From Mycolicibacterium monacense (lineage in GTDB: Bacteria > Actinomycetota > Actinomycetes > Mycobacteriales > Mycobacteriaceae), in assembly GCF_010731575.1 (NCBI RefSeq), contig NZ_AP022617.1, positions 4,898,001-4,962,000 on the forward strand: 64,000 bases of DNA, given 5' to 3'. The notes beneath the pieces are model-generated. The model saw only the letters and a program-made list of their open reading frames with translations, had not been told where the DNA came from and ran no database searches. This document shows positions 35,901 to 45,477 of the stretch, one piece after another. How positions within the stretch are numbered: the first letter of the stretch is position 1; every line of letters starts with the position of its first letter. A program made the position numbers and the translations under genes.

Positions 35901-36683
35901 GGCGTTGCCCATCTCGACGGGGTCGACCGAGAGTTCGCCCGGCACGATCAGATACAGCACCAGGGTGGCGATGGCGACCACGTTGTTGACCACCGGCGCC
36001 CACGCCGGCGGCCCGAAGACGTTGCGGGTGTTGAGGATTGCCATGAACACCGAGGACAACCCGTAGAACAGCACCTGCGGCAGCAGCAGGTAGGCGAACG
36101 CCGTCGTCAGCGGATTGTTGACCTGCGGGTCGTCGCCGAGCATCAACCGCACGAGCAGGGGTGCGCCCGCGACCGAGAGCACCGTGGCCGCCAGCAGCAG
36201 TGTGGTCGCCAGGGTGACCAGGCGGCGCACGAAGGCGGTCCCGCCGTCGGGGTCGTCGCGTTCGGCGCGGGCCAGGACCGGCACGAAGATCGCGGTGAAG
36301 GTGGCCTCGAGCACCAGCGCCGCGACCAGGTTCGGCAGCTGGTTGGCCACCGTGAACGAACTCGACAGCGCGGCACCGAGGATGGCGGCGAGCAGCACGA
36401 TCCGCAGGAATCCGGTGATGCGGCTGACCAACGTCGCGACCGCCATACCCCACGAACGTGAGACGACGGCCGCGTCGGACAGTTCCGGCCGGCCGGCCCG
36501 GCGGCGGGGGGCCGGACCACGCGGGACGCGCTGCCGCGGTGGGGCGGGCGGTGGGCGTCGGCCAGGGCCCGGGCGTGCGGCACCGGGTGGGGGCGGGATG
36601 CGGCGCGGCGGTGGGAACGGTTGCGGCGGGGGATCGGGCGGCCGGTTCGGCGGGGGACCCGGTTCCCACCCGGTGGTGCTCAT
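32940..36683 (-). CDS. murJ: MurJ (MviN) lipid II flippase fused to pseudokinase
   Basis: A 1247-residue protein. After a Pro-rich cytoplasmic tail (about 1-75) comes the 14-helix MurJ domain (about 75-600) that flips lipid II. A kinase-like domain follows (about 760-1030): ISGGRYRLLVFHGGPPNLQF lacks the Gly loop, and the usual catalytic Lys and HRD/DFG motifs are missing, so it is a pseudokinase. A transmembrane helix (about 1070-1092) and an extracytoplasmic discoidin-like beta domain end the protein. It corresponds to Rv3910, whose pseudokinase recruits FhaA when phosphorylated. The ATG overlaps the preceding stop (ATGA). Confidence 0.93.
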   Translation of the reverse strand: MSTTGWEPGPPPNRPPDPPPQPFPPPRRIPPPPGAARPGPGRRPPPAPPRQRVPRGPAPRRRAGRPELSDAAVVSRSWGMAVATLVSRITGFLRIVLLAAILGAALSSSFTVANQLPNLVAALVLEATFTAIFVPVLARAERDDPDGGTAFVRRLVTLATTLLLAATVLSVAGAPLLVRLMLGDDPQVNNPLTTAFAYLLLPQVLFYGLSSVFMAILNTRNVFGPPAWAPVVNNVVAIATLVLYLIVPGELSVDPVEMGNAKLLVLGIGTTLGVFAQTAVLLVAIRRERISLRPLWGIDDRLKKFGTMAAAMVLYVLISQIGLIVTNQIASASAASGPAIYNYTWLVLMLPFGMIGVTVLTVVMPRLSRNAAADDIPAVLGDLSLATRLTMVTLIPIVAVMTVGGPAIGTALFAYGNFGETDAGYLGMAITLSAFTLIPYALVLLQLRVFYAREQPWTPIIVIIVVTTVKVIASLAAPAMTDDPELVAGYLGLANGLGFLAGAVVGHFLLKSSLRPPGGRMFDVQVIRTILVTIAASLLAGLLAHVADQLLGLESLTADADGVGSLVRLAVLGLIMVPVIAGVLLAARVPEADAAVAFVRRRLGRSAPAPAASISRPDQPRPAGAFPYSDGRSARPVRRSRGPATGRYDPPVRGTPVHGAGAERWRGPAVSDDSAGDSAAAPDSASTTRISRPAADDFQPDVPETPSAPADRSATAEMPTSGRPPADYGGDPTRESLPFDAPREPAIEAATSDEDVHLIPGATISGGRYRLLVFHGGPPNLQFWQALDTALDRQVALTFVDPDATLPDERVQDILARTLKLSRLDMPGVARVLDVANTGSGGLIVSEWIRGGSLAEVAETAPSPIGGARAIQSLAAAAEAAHRAGVALSIDHPSRVRVSIEGDVALAFPATMPDATPEDDIRGIGAALYALLVNRWPLPETGVPSGLAPADRDPAGDPLEPRAVDREIPFQISAAAAHAVQPDGGIRSAPTLLNLLQQATAVADRTDLISPVDRPDGGTPSRFRGEPDDDPEAQARRKRGLMVGLTVGGVIVVVALIVLATVLSRIFGDVGGGFDGDELGLNAPTTSEEAEGGSTAPGNVVRPVRATVFSPAGGADSPDQAGNAIDGNSTTVWPTDIYSDPNPFPNFKNGVGLMLELPQPTTISSVDVNVSSTGTSVQIRSAQSAEPSSLESTTEMTPSTPLSTGNNTIEVSDASPTSFVLVWIDKLGTVNGESRTDISEITLKGTS

Positions 36684-39133
36684 TTCTGGTCGCCGACGGG
36701 TTGGTCGCCGGGGGCGTACCGGAGGGCGGTGTCGAGCGGGTCGGTAGGCGCATGCGCCTCGTGGGTCCGGTCGGCCACCGCGCGTTTCGGCCGGTCGAGG
36801 TCGGCCGGGTCGGGTTGGCCGCGGAAGCGGTGCCACAGCCGGCGGCCGGCCAGCAGCACCAGCACCGCGCCGGCGCTCATCGTGATGATGAACAGCACTT
36901 TGCCGTACGCGTTGGAGTGCACCGACAGCCGCACCGGTTCACCGAGCGGCAACCCCTCGGCGGTGCGCAGCGCCACGTCGACGGCGACCCGCTGGGTGAA
37001 GTGCACCTCGATCGGAACCCGCAGCGGCAGATATCCGGGCGGCAGGCTGATCTCGCCCAGGTCGTCGACCGTCATCCCCGGGGGTGCGTTGACGGCCAGC
37101 CGCACCCGGATCGGCACCGGGAGATCGTTGCGCAGCGCCAGCGGCAGCGGGCTGCGCTCGGTGGCCAGGGTGTACGCGCCACCGGGGTTCATGATCCGCA
37201 CCGCGCCGAACATGTCGCCGACGGTGTCGGTGACCACCGCGAGGCGCTGCCGGGCCAGTCCGTCGCGGGCGGGCGGCGGCACCGACTGGCTCAGCGCGCG
37301 CAGCATGTCCTCACGCAGCGGCGCGGTGTACCCGATCCCGGTCAGCCCGGTGCGTTCGTCGACGCCGAGGGCCGCGGTCAGGCCCGAGAGCCGTCCGTTC
37401 GTGGCGGCGATCCCGGACGTCACCGCGTCGTCGATGCGGCCGCGCGGGTTGCCGATGTCGTCGGCCGGCCACCCGGCATCGGGCTGCGGTGGTACGGCAT
37501 CGCCCTCGGCGATCACCTCACGCAGCGGCCGGGGGAGGGCGAGGCCGGCCCTGATCGCCGTGCCCATCGAGGTCAGGACGGCCTGGGCGTCGTCGGGCCG
37601 CGGGCTCCACACCAGTGGCGGCACCACGATCTGGGTACGCGGGCCGGTGTCGGGTTGCAGACCGCGCCACAACAGGGAGCCGATCGCGTTCTGGCGCCGG
37701 GCCACCGCCGAGTCGTGCCGCAGCGGGACGTCCAGCGACGGGTCGAGGTAGGTCGGTGCCGCGGGTTCGGCGCCGGCCCCGGCGAGTGCCGCACCGATCG
37801 TCGGGTCGAACGGCATCGCGACGAGGTTGGGGGAGTACCGCACGGGGGCCAGGTCGGCGGTCGAGCCGAGGCCGGTCGCGTCGTCGCGGGCCGTGAGGGT
37901 GGCCGCGGTGACCGCCACCGTCCGCCCCTGCGTGGACAGCAGCTGCGCCGCCGCCCCGGTGAGCGGACCGTCGCCGACCAGCGTGACACCGCGGGTCGAG
38001 GGGACGCCGAGGATCTGGTCGACGATGTCGGCGGCGCCGGTGGTGGCGATCGCGCCGAGGCGCGGATCGCCCACCCGCTGCAGCGCGTCGAGATCCGCCT
38101 GGGCGTACGGCGTGGCCGTCACGCACATCCGTCGGGCGAGCACCTTGAGCCGGTTGAGCCAGCCGACGGCCGCTTCCTGTCCGGTGCCGGGGCGGGTCGG
38201 CGTGGTCGGCCCGGCGTCGGGTCCGTCGTTCACGGCGTATCCGGCCGTCATCGCGTTGACCGTCACCAGCAGGTCCGGGTCGACCGCCAGGCACAGTGCT
38301 CGGCCGAGCTCACCGCCCTGGTCCACGGTCGGGCCGGTGGCGAAGTCCACCGCGGCCAGCAGCGTCTCCAGCCGGCCGCCGGGCGCCAGCGACGCCGCGA
38401 GGTCGTCGTCGATCAACCGCACCGGTGTCGTGCCGCCCGGGATGCCCGCGGCCAGCCGGGGTTTGTCGGCAAGGGGCCAGAACATGGTCAGCCGCACGGG
38501 TTTCGACGTGTCGGGAGGTACGACGGAGGTCAGTGTCTCGGCGGCCGACTCGGCGCCGGGTTCGGACGGCACGCCCAGCACCGGCAGCAGGAAACGCGCG
38601 TCGTCGAGCCGGGCCGGCGCCCCGTAGTCCGGTGTGCCGTTGACGTTGACCATCAGCGGATACACGCCGGGCGACTCGATGCGCAGCGACGGCCCGTCCG
38701 CGGCGCGAATCGGATAGGCGAAGGTGAACGGCACCTCTTTACCGCGATCGAGTTCGGGGGCGACGGTGACGAAGTCGGCGACCGGCTCGAACTGATCCAG
38801 GTTGCCGGTCAGGTTGGTGCGCAGCCCCGACGACGAGTCGACCGCCGGCGCGTGTTCGAGACGCAGCACCACATCGCGGACCGTGCGGTCCCCGACATTG
38901 CGCACCACCCCGGACACCGTGACCACCGGATCGCTGGCCGTGGTGACGACGTCTGGGGTCACGCGGTCGATGCGCAACTGCAGGAACGCGGCGGCGCCGG
39001 GCTCCCCGGCGGCGGCATGCGGAAGGACGGTCGAGATGGCGGTCAGCAGCAACAGGACCAGTGCGGCCAGCAGACGCGGCACCGCCGTCGTCATGCGTGG
39101 CGCCGCCACGGTCCTCACTGCCCTTGTCCGCAT
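36680..39133 (-). CDS. DUF6049 membrane-anchored exported protein (Rv3909-like)
   Basis: An 817-residue exported protein: a signal-like helix (about 14-42, [14 protein letters not shown]), a large extracytoplasmic part with beta-rich domains and a C-terminal transmembrane helix (about 745-767, [18 protein letters not shown]) followed by a short cytoplasmic tail. It matches Rv3909 in position and length. The function is unknown; the conserved pairing with MurJ suggests cell-envelope work. ATG at 39133 is chosen; 39094 is an alternative. It overlaps the NUDIX gene by 19 bp and murJ by 4 bp. Confidence 0.85.
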   Translation of the reverse strand: MRTRAVRTVAAPRMTTAVPRLLAALVLLLLTAISTVLPHAAAGEPGAAAFLQLRIDRVTPDVVTTASDPVVTVSGVVRNVGDRTVRDVVLRLEHAPAVDSSSGLRTNLTGNLDQFEPVADFVTVAPELDRGKEVPFTFAYPIRAADGPSLRIESPGVYPLMVNVNGTPDYGAPARLDDARFLLPVLGVPSEPGAESAAETLTSVVPPDTSKPVRLTMFWPLADKPRLAAGIPGGTTPVRLIDDDLAASLAPGGRLETLLAAVDFATGPTVDQGGELGRALCLAVDPDLLVTVNAMTAGYAVNDGPDAGPTTPTRPGTGQEAAVGWLNRLKVLARRMCVTATPYAQADLDALQRVGDPRLGAIATTGAADIVDQILGVPSTRGVTLVGDGPLTGAAAQLLSTQGRTVAVTAATLTARDDATGLGSTADLAPVRYSPNLVAMPFDPTIGAALAGAGAEPAAPTYLDPSLDVPLRHDSAVARRQNAIGSLLWRGLQPDTGPRTQIVVPPLVWSPRPDDAQAVLTSMGTAIRAGLALPRPLREVIAEGDAVPPQPDAGWPADDIGNPRGRIDDAVTSGIAATNGRLSGLTAALGVDERTGLTGIGYTAPLREDMLRALSQSVPPPARDGLARQRLAVVTDTVGDMFGAVRIMNPGGAYTLATERSPLPLALRNDLPVPIRVRLAVNAPPGMTVDDLGEISLPPGYLPLRVPIEVHFTQRVAVDVALRTAEGLPLGEPVRLSVHSNAYGKVLFIITMSAGAVLVLLAGRRLWHRFRGQPDPADLDRPKRAVADRTHEAHAPTDPLDTALRYAPGDQPVGDQK

Positions 39134-39927
39134 CCGTTCGTCCGCCGGCCGGGAGGGGTTTGGCTGGACTCGTCACGACGACGGTTGCGGGTGTGCGAAT
39201 GGGTCTGCGGGCGTCGCCGCGGCGCCGAGCGCGGCAGCGGCGGGAGCGCCGCCGGACCGTCGGCGTGCAGTTTGTCGATGAGTTCGTGGGCGACCTCGGC
39301 CAGTCGGCGTTCGTCGGCGTAGGCCAGCCGGCTGGGCAGTTCCTCGAGCGGCACCCAGGCCACCTCGGTCACCTCGACGTCCTCGTCGGACAGTTCACCG
39401 CCGAGGAATCGCATCAGGTAATGGTGCACGGTCTTGTGGACGCGGCGCCCCTCGGTGACGAACCAGTAGTCGATGCTGCCCAGCGCGGCGAGCACGTCAC
39501 CGCGGATGCCGGTCTCCTCGGCGACCTCGCGGATCGCGGTCTGCTCGGCCGTCTCACCCATCTCGATGTGCCCCTTGGGCAGTGACCACAGCATCCGGCC
39601 GCGGCGGTCGATGCGGCCGATCAAAGCCGCCACCTGACTGTCCTTCGGTCCGTCGATACCGTCGATGACCAGACCGCCCGCCGAGGTCTCGTGCACGGTG
39701 CGCAGCCGCTCCTGGGGGCGGCGGGGCCGGGCCTTGCGGGCCTGATCGGTGGGTTTGGCCCCTGTTTCGGGGGTACCGGTCCCGGGGGTATCCGTGGGGC
39801 CGGAGCCGTTGGCGGGCTCGGCGGAGGCGGTGGATCGGTCGGTCGCCGCCTGCGGGGGTCCGGCCGCGCGTCGGCCGCGACGTCGCCCGCGGCGGCGTCG
39901 TGGTTTGGGCTGTTCGCCTTCCGACAC
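39115..39927 (-). CDS. NUDIX hydrolase (Rv3908/MutT4-like)
   Basis: A 270-residue protein. The N-terminal ~75 residues are basic and disordered ([11 protein letters not shown]), the NUDIX domain follows (about 85-215) with the box [22 protein letters not shown]-type signature (Gly, REVAEE, Gly present), and the C-terminus is Arg/Pro-rich. The GTG at 39927 lies seven bases after TACTAT, so a leaderless transcript is likely. It may sanitise oxidised or signalling nucleotides; the M. tuberculosis counterpart has been called MutT4. It is divergent from pcnA. Confidence 0.9.
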   Translation of the reverse strand: MSEGEQPKPRRRRGRRRGRRAAGPPQAATDRSTASAEPANGSGPTDTPGTGTPETGAKPTDQARKARPRRPQERLRTVHETSAGGLVIDGIDGPKDSQVAALIGRIDRRGRMLWSLPKGHIEMGETAEQTAIREVAEETGIRGDVLAALGSIDYWFVTEGRRVHKTVHHYLMRFLGGELSDEDVEVTEVAWVPLEELPSRLAYADERRLAEVAHELIDKLHADGPAALPPLPRSAPRRRPQTHSHTRNRRRDESSQTPPGRRTNGCGQGQ

Positions 39928-40012
39928 CCAAGCGATAGTAGCTGCCACCCAGTTTCGCTCCGGCCACACTCGCCGGTCGCTGCCGGACCGTTACCCTCTA
40001 GGCTCAACGAAC

Positions 40013-41482
40013 GTGCCGCACGACCCAGACGACGCCGAAGACGACACCGCGCTGCTGGCCCGTGCCGCGGTGGCGCTCAATCGTGACGGCGAGGTTCTGC
40101 GCGATATCGGCGCGGTGTTCGCTGAAGCCGGTCACACCTTGTATCTGGTCGGTGGCAGTGTGCGCGATGCGCTGCTCGGCAGGCTGGGCACCGACCTCGA
40201 CTTCACCACCGACGCGCGCCCGGAGCAGATGCAGGCGTTCCTGAGGCCATGGGCCGACGCGCTGTGGGATACCGGCATCGAATTCGGCACCGTCGGGGTC
40301 GGCAAGGCCGGCCACCGCATGGAGATCACGACCTTCCGCGCCGACAGCTACGACCAGGTGTCGCGCAATCCCGCGGTCCGGTACGGCGACCGGCTCGAAG
40401 ACGATCTGGTGCGCCGCGACTTCACGGTCAACGCCATGGCGGTGGCGATCACCGCCGCCGGTCCGGGCGAATTCCACGACCCGCTGGGCGGTTTGGCCGC
40501 ACTGCGGGCGAAGGTGCTCGACACCCCGTCGGCGCCCGAGGTGTCGTTCGGCGACGATCCGCTGCGGATGTTGCGCGCCGCGCGCTTCGCCTCACAGCTC
40601 GGGTTCGGCGTCGCACCGCGCGTGCGGACCGCGATGACGGAGATGGCGCCGCAGCTGGCCCGCATCACCGTCGAGCGCGTCGCCGCGGAGCTGGACAAGC
40701 TGCTGCTCGGCGCCGATCCGGTGACGGGTATCGACCTGATGGTGCAGACCGGGCTCGGCGACGTGGTGCTGCCCGAGGTCGGCGGGATGCGGCTGGCCAT
40801 CGACGAACACCATCAGCACAAGGACGTCTACTGGCATTCGCTGACGGTGTTGCGTCAGGCCATCGATCTCGAGGACGGTCCCGATCTGGTGTTGCGCTGG
40901 GCGGCGCTGCTGCACGACATCGGGAAGCCGGCGACGCGGCGCCACGAACCCGACGGCGGGGTGAGCTTCCACCACCACGAGGTCGTGGGCGCGAAGATGG
41001 CCCGCAAGCGGATGCGGGCGCTCAAGTACTCCAAGCAGATGGTCGACGACGTGTCGCAGCTGGTGTTCCTGCACCTGCGCTTCCACGGATACGGCGATGC
41101 GAAGGGGCCAGGCAAGTGGACCGATTCGGCGGTGCGCCGCTACGTCACCGACGCCGGTCCGCTGCTGGACCGGCTGCACAAGCTCGTCCGCGCCGACTGC
41201 ACGACCCGTAACAAGCGCCGCGCCGCCCGGCTGCAGGCCAACTACGACGACCTCGAGCGCCGCATCGCCGAGTTGGCCGCGAAGGAGGATCTGCAGCGGG
41301 TGCGGCCCGACCTCGACGGCAACGAGATCATGCGGCTCCTCGACATCCCGGCCGGCCCGCAGGTGGGGGAGGCGTGGCGCCATCTGAAGGAGTTGCGGCT
41401 CGAACGCGGTCCGCTCTCCCACGACGAGGCGGTCGACGAACTGCTGAAGTGGTGGAACGCCGAACCCCGTCGGGACGTCTGA
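40013..41482 (+). CDS. pcnA: CCA tRNA nucleotidyltransferase
   Basis: A 489-residue nucleotidyltransferase with an HD domain. The head domain has LYLVGGSVRDALLGR and TDLDFTTDARPEQ (catalytic Asp pair), then RRDFTVNAMA and DDPLRMLRAARFASQLGF; the HD domain shows LRWAALLHDIGKPATRR. It adds CCA to tRNA 3' ends, which matters here because neither tRNA in the window encodes CCA. The GTG at 40013 gives the family length (Rv3907c about 480). Confidence 0.95.
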   Translation: MPHDPDDAEDDTALLARAAVALNRDGEVLRDIGAVFAEAGHTLYLVGGSVRDALLGRLGTDLDFTTDARPEQMQAFLRPWADALWDTGIEFGTVGVGKAGHRMEITTFRADSYDQVSRNPAVRYGDRLEDDLVRRDFTVNAMAVAITAAGPGEFHDPLGGLAALRAKVLDTPSAPEVSFGDDPLRMLRAARFASQLGFGVAPRVRTAMTEMAPQLARITVERVAAELDKLLLGADPVTGIDLMVQTGLGDVVLPEVGGMRLAIDEHHQHKDVYWHSLTVLRQAIDLEDGPDLVLRWAALLHDIGKPATRRHEPDGGVSFHHHEVVGAKMARKRMRALKYSKQMVDDVSQLVFLHLRFHGYGDAKGPGKWTDSAVRRYVTDAGPLLDRLHKLVRADCTTRNKRRAARLQANYDDLERRIAELAAKEDLQRVRPDLDGNEIMRLLDIPAGPQVGEAWRHLKELRLERGPLSHDEAVDELLKWWNAEPRRDV

Positions 41483-41488
41483 ACCGGT

Positions 41489-41986
41489 GTGGAGTACTGC
41501 CTGGGTGACGCCGACGGATCGGCGACGATGTGGACCGCGGAACCGGATGCCGACACCGACGGCGACGGGGTGTTCGACGCGGTCGCGCTGGATCTCGACG
41601 GGGACGGCCGGGTCGACGACGCGCTGGCCGACCGCGACGGTGACGGGCTGGCGGAGGTCGGCGCACGCGACCTCGACGACGACGATGTCGCCGAGGCCTA
41701 CGTCAGCGACGACGGCACCGGCACCTGGATGCTCAGCGTCGACCGGACCGGGCAGGTGCGCTGGTTCGGTCTCGACGGCGTCGAGCACACCGGCGGTCCG
41801 ATGGTCGATCTCGACGCCGACGGGCAGGTCGACGACCGGCTCGTCGACAGCGACGGCAACGGCCTGGCCGACCGGGTGTTCAGCGGCGACACCGCACACG
41901 TGGACACCGACGGTGACGGGCGCTGGGACGTCCGGCTGTCCGACGGCGACGGCGACGGCCGCGCCGATGCGGCGACCGGAATGTAG
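41489..41986 (+). CDS. Asp-rich repeat protein (Rv3906c-like)
   Basis: A 165-residue very acidic protein built of repeated DxDGDGxxDD elements (DADTDGDGVFDAVALDLDGD, then DRDGDGLAEVGARDLDDDD, and VDTDGDGRWDVRLSDGDGDG). These resemble calcium-binding thrombospondin type-3 or EF-like loops. There is no signal peptide. It corresponds to Rv3906c in place and length. GTG start just after the pcnA stop. Calcium binding is inferred from the loops; the function is unknown. Confidence 0.82.
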   Translation: MEYCLGDADGSATMWTAEPDADTDGDGVFDAVALDLDGDGRVDDALADRDGDGLAEVGARDLDDDDVAEAYVSDDGTGTWMLSVDRTGQVRWFGLDGVEHTGGPMVDLDADGQVDDRLVDSDGNGLADRVFSGDTAHVDTDGDGRWDVRLSDGDGDGRADAATGM

Positions 41987-42037
41987 CGCCGACCTGCATC
42001 CGGTTTACGCAGGGGTCAACCGGGCTACCGCTTGGCT

Positions 42038-43255
42038 ATGACCGGCCCCGAATTGCTCGCCGGCCGCTACGAACTCCGCGAGGTGCTCGGCCTCGGTGGA
42101 ATGGCAGAGGTCCGCGACGGATGGGATACCCGCCTCGATCGTGCGGTCGCGATCAAACTGCTGCATCCGGCGATGCGGGCCCAACCGGACGTCCGCAGCC
42201 GCTTCGAGGCCGAAGCCCGTTCGGCGGCCGCCCTCACCCACCCGAACATCGTCGCGGTCCACGACTACGGCGAGGACGACGGCACGCCGTTCATCGTCAT
42301 GGAGCGGCTGCCGGGCCGCACCCTCGGCGACGTCATCGCCGCGGGACCGATGTCACCGGCCCAGGTGCGCTCGATGCTCGGCGAGGTGCTCGCCGCCCTC
42401 GAGGTCGCCCACGCGGCGGGTGTGCTGCATCGCGACATCAAACCGGGGAACATCCTGCTCTCGGCCGATGCGAACACCCTCAAGGTCGCCGACTTCGGGA
42501 TCGCCAAGACCGGCGGCGCCGCCTACACCATGACCGGTCAGATCATCGGGACGCTGGCCTACATGAGCCCCGAGCGGGTCAGTGGGGCACCGGCCTCGGT
42601 CGCCGACGATCTCTACGCCGTCGGGGTGATGGCGCATGAGGCGCTGTTGGGTAGACGTGCGTTCCCGCAGGACAACCCCGCGGCGGTGGCGCGCGCGATC
42701 ATGGACGACCCACCACCCCCGGTGACCGCGTTCCGCACCGACGTCGACCCGATCCTCGCCGGGGTGATCGAGCGGGCGATGACCCCTGATCCGCCGCAGC
42801 GGTTCGGCAGCGCGACCCAGATGCGCGCCGCGCTGGCCGGTGACCAGCACGCGCTGTTCGACGGTACGGCGCCGGTCTCCCCGCCACCGCGTCCTGCGAC
42901 ACGGGTGCTCGCCGCTCCGCTGCCGCCGACGTCGGCCGGTCCGGTGCCCCGGGGCCGGCCGCGGCGCACCCGCGCGCTGGCAGGCGCCGGCGCGGTGCTG
43001 GCGGCCTTCGCCATCGCCGCCGTCGCGCTGGCGATGGACCCGTTCTCGTCGGCGCCCGCTCAGGAACCGGTGAGCACCAGCACCACCCTGCCGCCCCCGC
43101 CGCCGTCGACGACCCCGCCCCCGCCGCCGTCGTCGGTCGCGCCGGTCGTCGAACAGCCTCAGGCTCCGGTCGTCGAGAACAAGAAGCCGAAGGGCAACGG
43201 CAACGGCAACGGCAAGGGCAACGGCAACGGCAAGGGCAACGGCAAGGGGAACTAG
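42038..43255 (+). CDS. Transmembrane Ser/Thr protein kinase without PASTA domains
   Basis: A 405-residue Hanks-type kinase: GLGGMAEV glycine loop, AIKLLHPAM (catalytic Lys), HRDIKPGN (catalytic Asp), VADFGIAK (Mg-binding DFG), then a Pro-rich juxtamembrane part, a transmembrane helix (about 310-332) and a short extracellular tail. The tail is Pro-rich and ends with Gly-Asn-Lys repeats (about 383-405, encoded by near-tandem hexamers at 43195-43250). No sensor domain is recognised. The ATG is two codons into the longest frame. This kinase is not at this place in M. tuberculosis as I remember it. Confidence 0.92.
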   Translation: MTGPELLAGRYELREVLGLGGMAEVRDGWDTRLDRAVAIKLLHPAMRAQPDVRSRFEAEARSAAALTHPNIVAVHDYGEDDGTPFIVMERLPGRTLGDVIAAGPMSPAQVRSMLGEVLAALEVAHAAGVLHRDIKPGNILLSADANTLKVADFGIAKTGGAAYTMTGQIIGTLAYMSPERVSGAPASVADDLYAVGVMAHEALLGRRAFPQDNPAAVARAIMDDPPPPVTAFRTDVDPILAGVIERAMTPDPPQRFGSATQMRAALAGDQHALFDGTAPVSPPPRPATRVLAAPLPPTSAGPVPRGRPRRTRALAGAGAVLAAFAIAAVALAMDPFSSAPAQEPVSTSTTLPPPPPSTTPPPPPSSVAPVVEQPQAPVVENKKPKGNGNGNGKGNGNGKGNGKGN

Positions 43256-43257
43256 CC

Positions 43258-44034
43258 TCAGCCGCGCCCCGGCCCCGGCGGGCCGGCGAACGCCTGCGCG
43301 ATGGACAACCACTGCTCGGCGTCGGGTCCCACCGCGGTCACGTCCAACTCGGTCCGGGGTCGCCGCTGGGTGACCAGGAAACAGAAGTGCTCGGCCGATC
43401 CGGTGACCCGCTGCGCGGCGTCCGCCGGTCCCCACGTCCACGGGGATCCGTCGGGTGCGGTCAGTTCCACGTGAAACGTCTCGGCCGGGGCGGGCAGTCC
43501 GTGGACGGCGAACGCGAAGTCTCGGGTGCGCACCCCGATGTGCGCGATCGAGCGCAGCCGGGTGGTCGGGGTCCGCCGCACGCCGAGCGCGTCGGCGACG
43601 TCGAGTCCGTGTGCCCACGTCTCCATCAACCGCGCGGTCGCCATCGACGCCGCGCTCATCGGCGGGCCGAACCACGGCAGTTTGCGTCCGTCGGCGACGG
43701 TCAGCAGGGCGTCGTGCAACAGGCCCCGGGTGGTCCGCCAGTCGGCCAGCAGTTCCGCAGGCGGCGTGGCCGCCAGGTCCTCGGCGGCGCGGTCGACGAA
43801 GCCGCCGGGATCCTTCGCGGCGTCACCGAGGACGACGTTGAACCCGGCCTCGTCGGTCACCGACAGCAGCGCGACGCGGTCGGTCCACAACAGGTGGGCG
43901 ATCTGATGGGCGATGGTCCACCCGGGCGCCGGGGTCGGTGTCGACCACATCGCGGCCGGGAGGTCGGCGATCAGCGCGTCGAGTTCGTCGCTCTCGGCGC
44001 GCAGGTCGGCGACGACGGAGTCTGCGGCGGCCAT
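43258..44034 (-). CDS. TIGR03084-family metal-binding protein (Rv0036c-like)
   Basis: A 258-residue DinB/maleylpyruvate-isomerase-like protein. The N-terminal four-helix bundle contains [17 protein letters not shown], where the His residues are the likely metal ligands, and [18 protein letters not shown]; the C-terminal half is an SCP2-like beta domain. It matches Rv0036c in length (257). A parS-like sequence lies in its coding region (43463-43478). It may use mycothiol as a cofactor, as relatives do; this is inference. Confidence 0.85.
   Translation of the reverse strand: MAAADSVVADLRAESDELDALIADLPAAMWSTPTPAPGWTIAHQIAHLLWTDRVALLSVTDEAGFNVVLGDAAKDPGGFVDRAAEDLAATPPAELLADWRTTRGLLHDALLTVADGRKLPWFGPPMSAASMATARLMETWAHGLDVADALGVRRTPTTRLRSIAHIGVRTRDFAFAVHGLPAPAETFHVELTAPDGSPWTWGPADAAQRVTGSAEHFCFLVTQRRPRTELDVTAVGPDAEQWLSIAQAFAGPPGPGRG
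43463..43478. promoter_or_regulatory. parS-like sequence
   Basis: AGTTCCACGTGAAACG keeps 13 of 14 bases of the GTTTCACGTGAAAC core; the differing base is the position that is variable in the B. subtilis parS consensus. It is about 17 kb from the two perfect sites. Confidence 0.45.
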
Positions 44035-44044
44035 GATGTGCAGA

Positions 44045-45328
44045 CTAATTGCGCGCGTGCGACGGCCGCCCCAACACGGCGTGCAGCGCCAACCCGACGA
44101 GGTACACGCCGACACCGGCGGCCGCCAAACCCGGGGCGCGGCCGTCGGCCGGGATGACCACCGCCGCCGCCGCGATGGCGCCGATGAACGCCATCCAGAA
44201 CAGCGAGTCCTGCACGGTGAAGACGTGACCGCGCAGCGCGTCGTCGACGTCCAGCTGCATCGCGTTGTCGGCGCAGAGTTTGACGATCTGCCCGGCGGCG
44301 CCGAGCAGTGATCCGCAGATCACCATCACGGGCAGCTGGAGACCGATCGCCGCGAGCTGGATGACGGTCGCCGCGACGAGCGCGCCGTTGGCGGTGCGGT
44401 AGCGGCCCCAGCGGGTGATCAGCGACGGCGTGGCGACCGTCGCGAGGAACGAGCCGGCGCCGGTGGCGGCGACGAAGAGCACCGTGGTGCCGAGCCCGGC
44501 GACGGCCGCGGTGTCGCTGTGGCGCACCATCACCAGCACCAGCAGCGTGTTGACCCCGAACACCACGCGGTGCGCGCCGAGGCCGGACAGTGTGGCCGCG
44601 ACCGCCCGCACCGACAGCACGGTCCGCGCACCGTGCAGCCACCCCGTCGCGACCGCGTACGCGACGGACCCGTGGACGGCCCGCGCGCTGTCGTCCGGGC
44701 CGAGCACATGTGCGGCGAACCGGATCGACAACAGCAGCGCCAGCGCCACGGGCAGCGCGGCGATGAGGATGATCGCCGAGGCGCCGGCGTCGTCGGCCCC
44801 GAAGGCCCAGCGCGGCAACAGCATGAAGTTCGCACCGAGGAACGCGGCCACCGCACCGGTGGCCGCCGCCACGGAGTTCATCGCGACCACCTGCTCGCGC
44901 GGCACGACATGCGGCAGCGCCGCCGACAGACCCGAGGACACGAAGCGGGTGAACCCGTTGACGACCAACGCGCCCAACAGGATCGGCAGATCGCCGACCC
45001 GCCCGGCGAGCAGTGCGGCCACCCCGAGCACCAGTACGAGCCGCGCCGAATTCGCGCCGATCAGGACGAGCCGGCGATCCCACCGGTCGAGCAGCGCGCC
45101 GGCGAACGGACCCAGCAGCGAGTACGGCAGGAACAGCACCGCGAACGATCCGGCGATCGCCCACGGCGTGGCGGCGCGGTCCGGGTTGAACAGGATCGCC
45201 CCGGCCAGCCCGGCCTGGAACAGACCCTCACCGAACTGGCTGACCGCGCGCAGTTCGAGCAGCCGCCAGAACTCTGGAAGCCCGCGCGCCGACTGCCACA
45301 CGGCTTTCGGCGCGCGAGCGTCAACCAC
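44045..45328 (-). CDS. MFS transporter (Rv0037c-like)
   Basis: A 427-residue major facilitator superfamily protein with about 12 hydrophobic segments. [20 protein letters not shown] near residues 49-68 is the loop 2-3 signature. Its counterpart Rv0037c is also of unknown substrate. GTG start; the 3' end is 10 bp from the TIGR03084 gene's ATG, so the two may be cotranscribed. Confidence 0.88.
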   Translation of the reverse strand: MVDARAPKAVWQSARGLPEFWRLLELRAVSQFGEGLFQAGLAGAILFNPDRAATPWAIAGSFAVLFLPYSLLGPFAGALLDRWDRRLVLIGANSARLVLVLGVAALLAGRVGDLPILLGALVVNGFTRFVSSGLSAALPHVVPREQVVAMNSVAAATGAVAAFLGANFMLLPRWAFGADDAGASAIILIAALPVALALLLSIRFAAHVLGPDDSARAVHGSVAYAVATGWLHGARTVLSVRAVAATLSGLGAHRVVFGVNTLLVLVMVRHSDTAAVAGLGTTVLFVAATGAGSFLATVATPSLITRWGRYRTANGALVAATVIQLAAIGLQLPVMVICGSLLGAAGQIVKLCADNAMQLDVDDALRGHVFTVQDSLFWMAFIGAIAAAAVVIPADGRAPGLAAAGVGVYLVGLALHAVLGRPSHARN

Positions 45329-45477
45329 GAGAGATCACGTCCTGTTCTCACCGCGCGACACATGTGAAATGGCGCCGGCGGCGCCGAGGTGCGCGGCACC
45401 GCATCCACAGTACAAATGTCGCTGCGGGCGCGGCTTGTCCGCCACATCGGCAGCGCGCCGGTGACATGATGGTGAAC

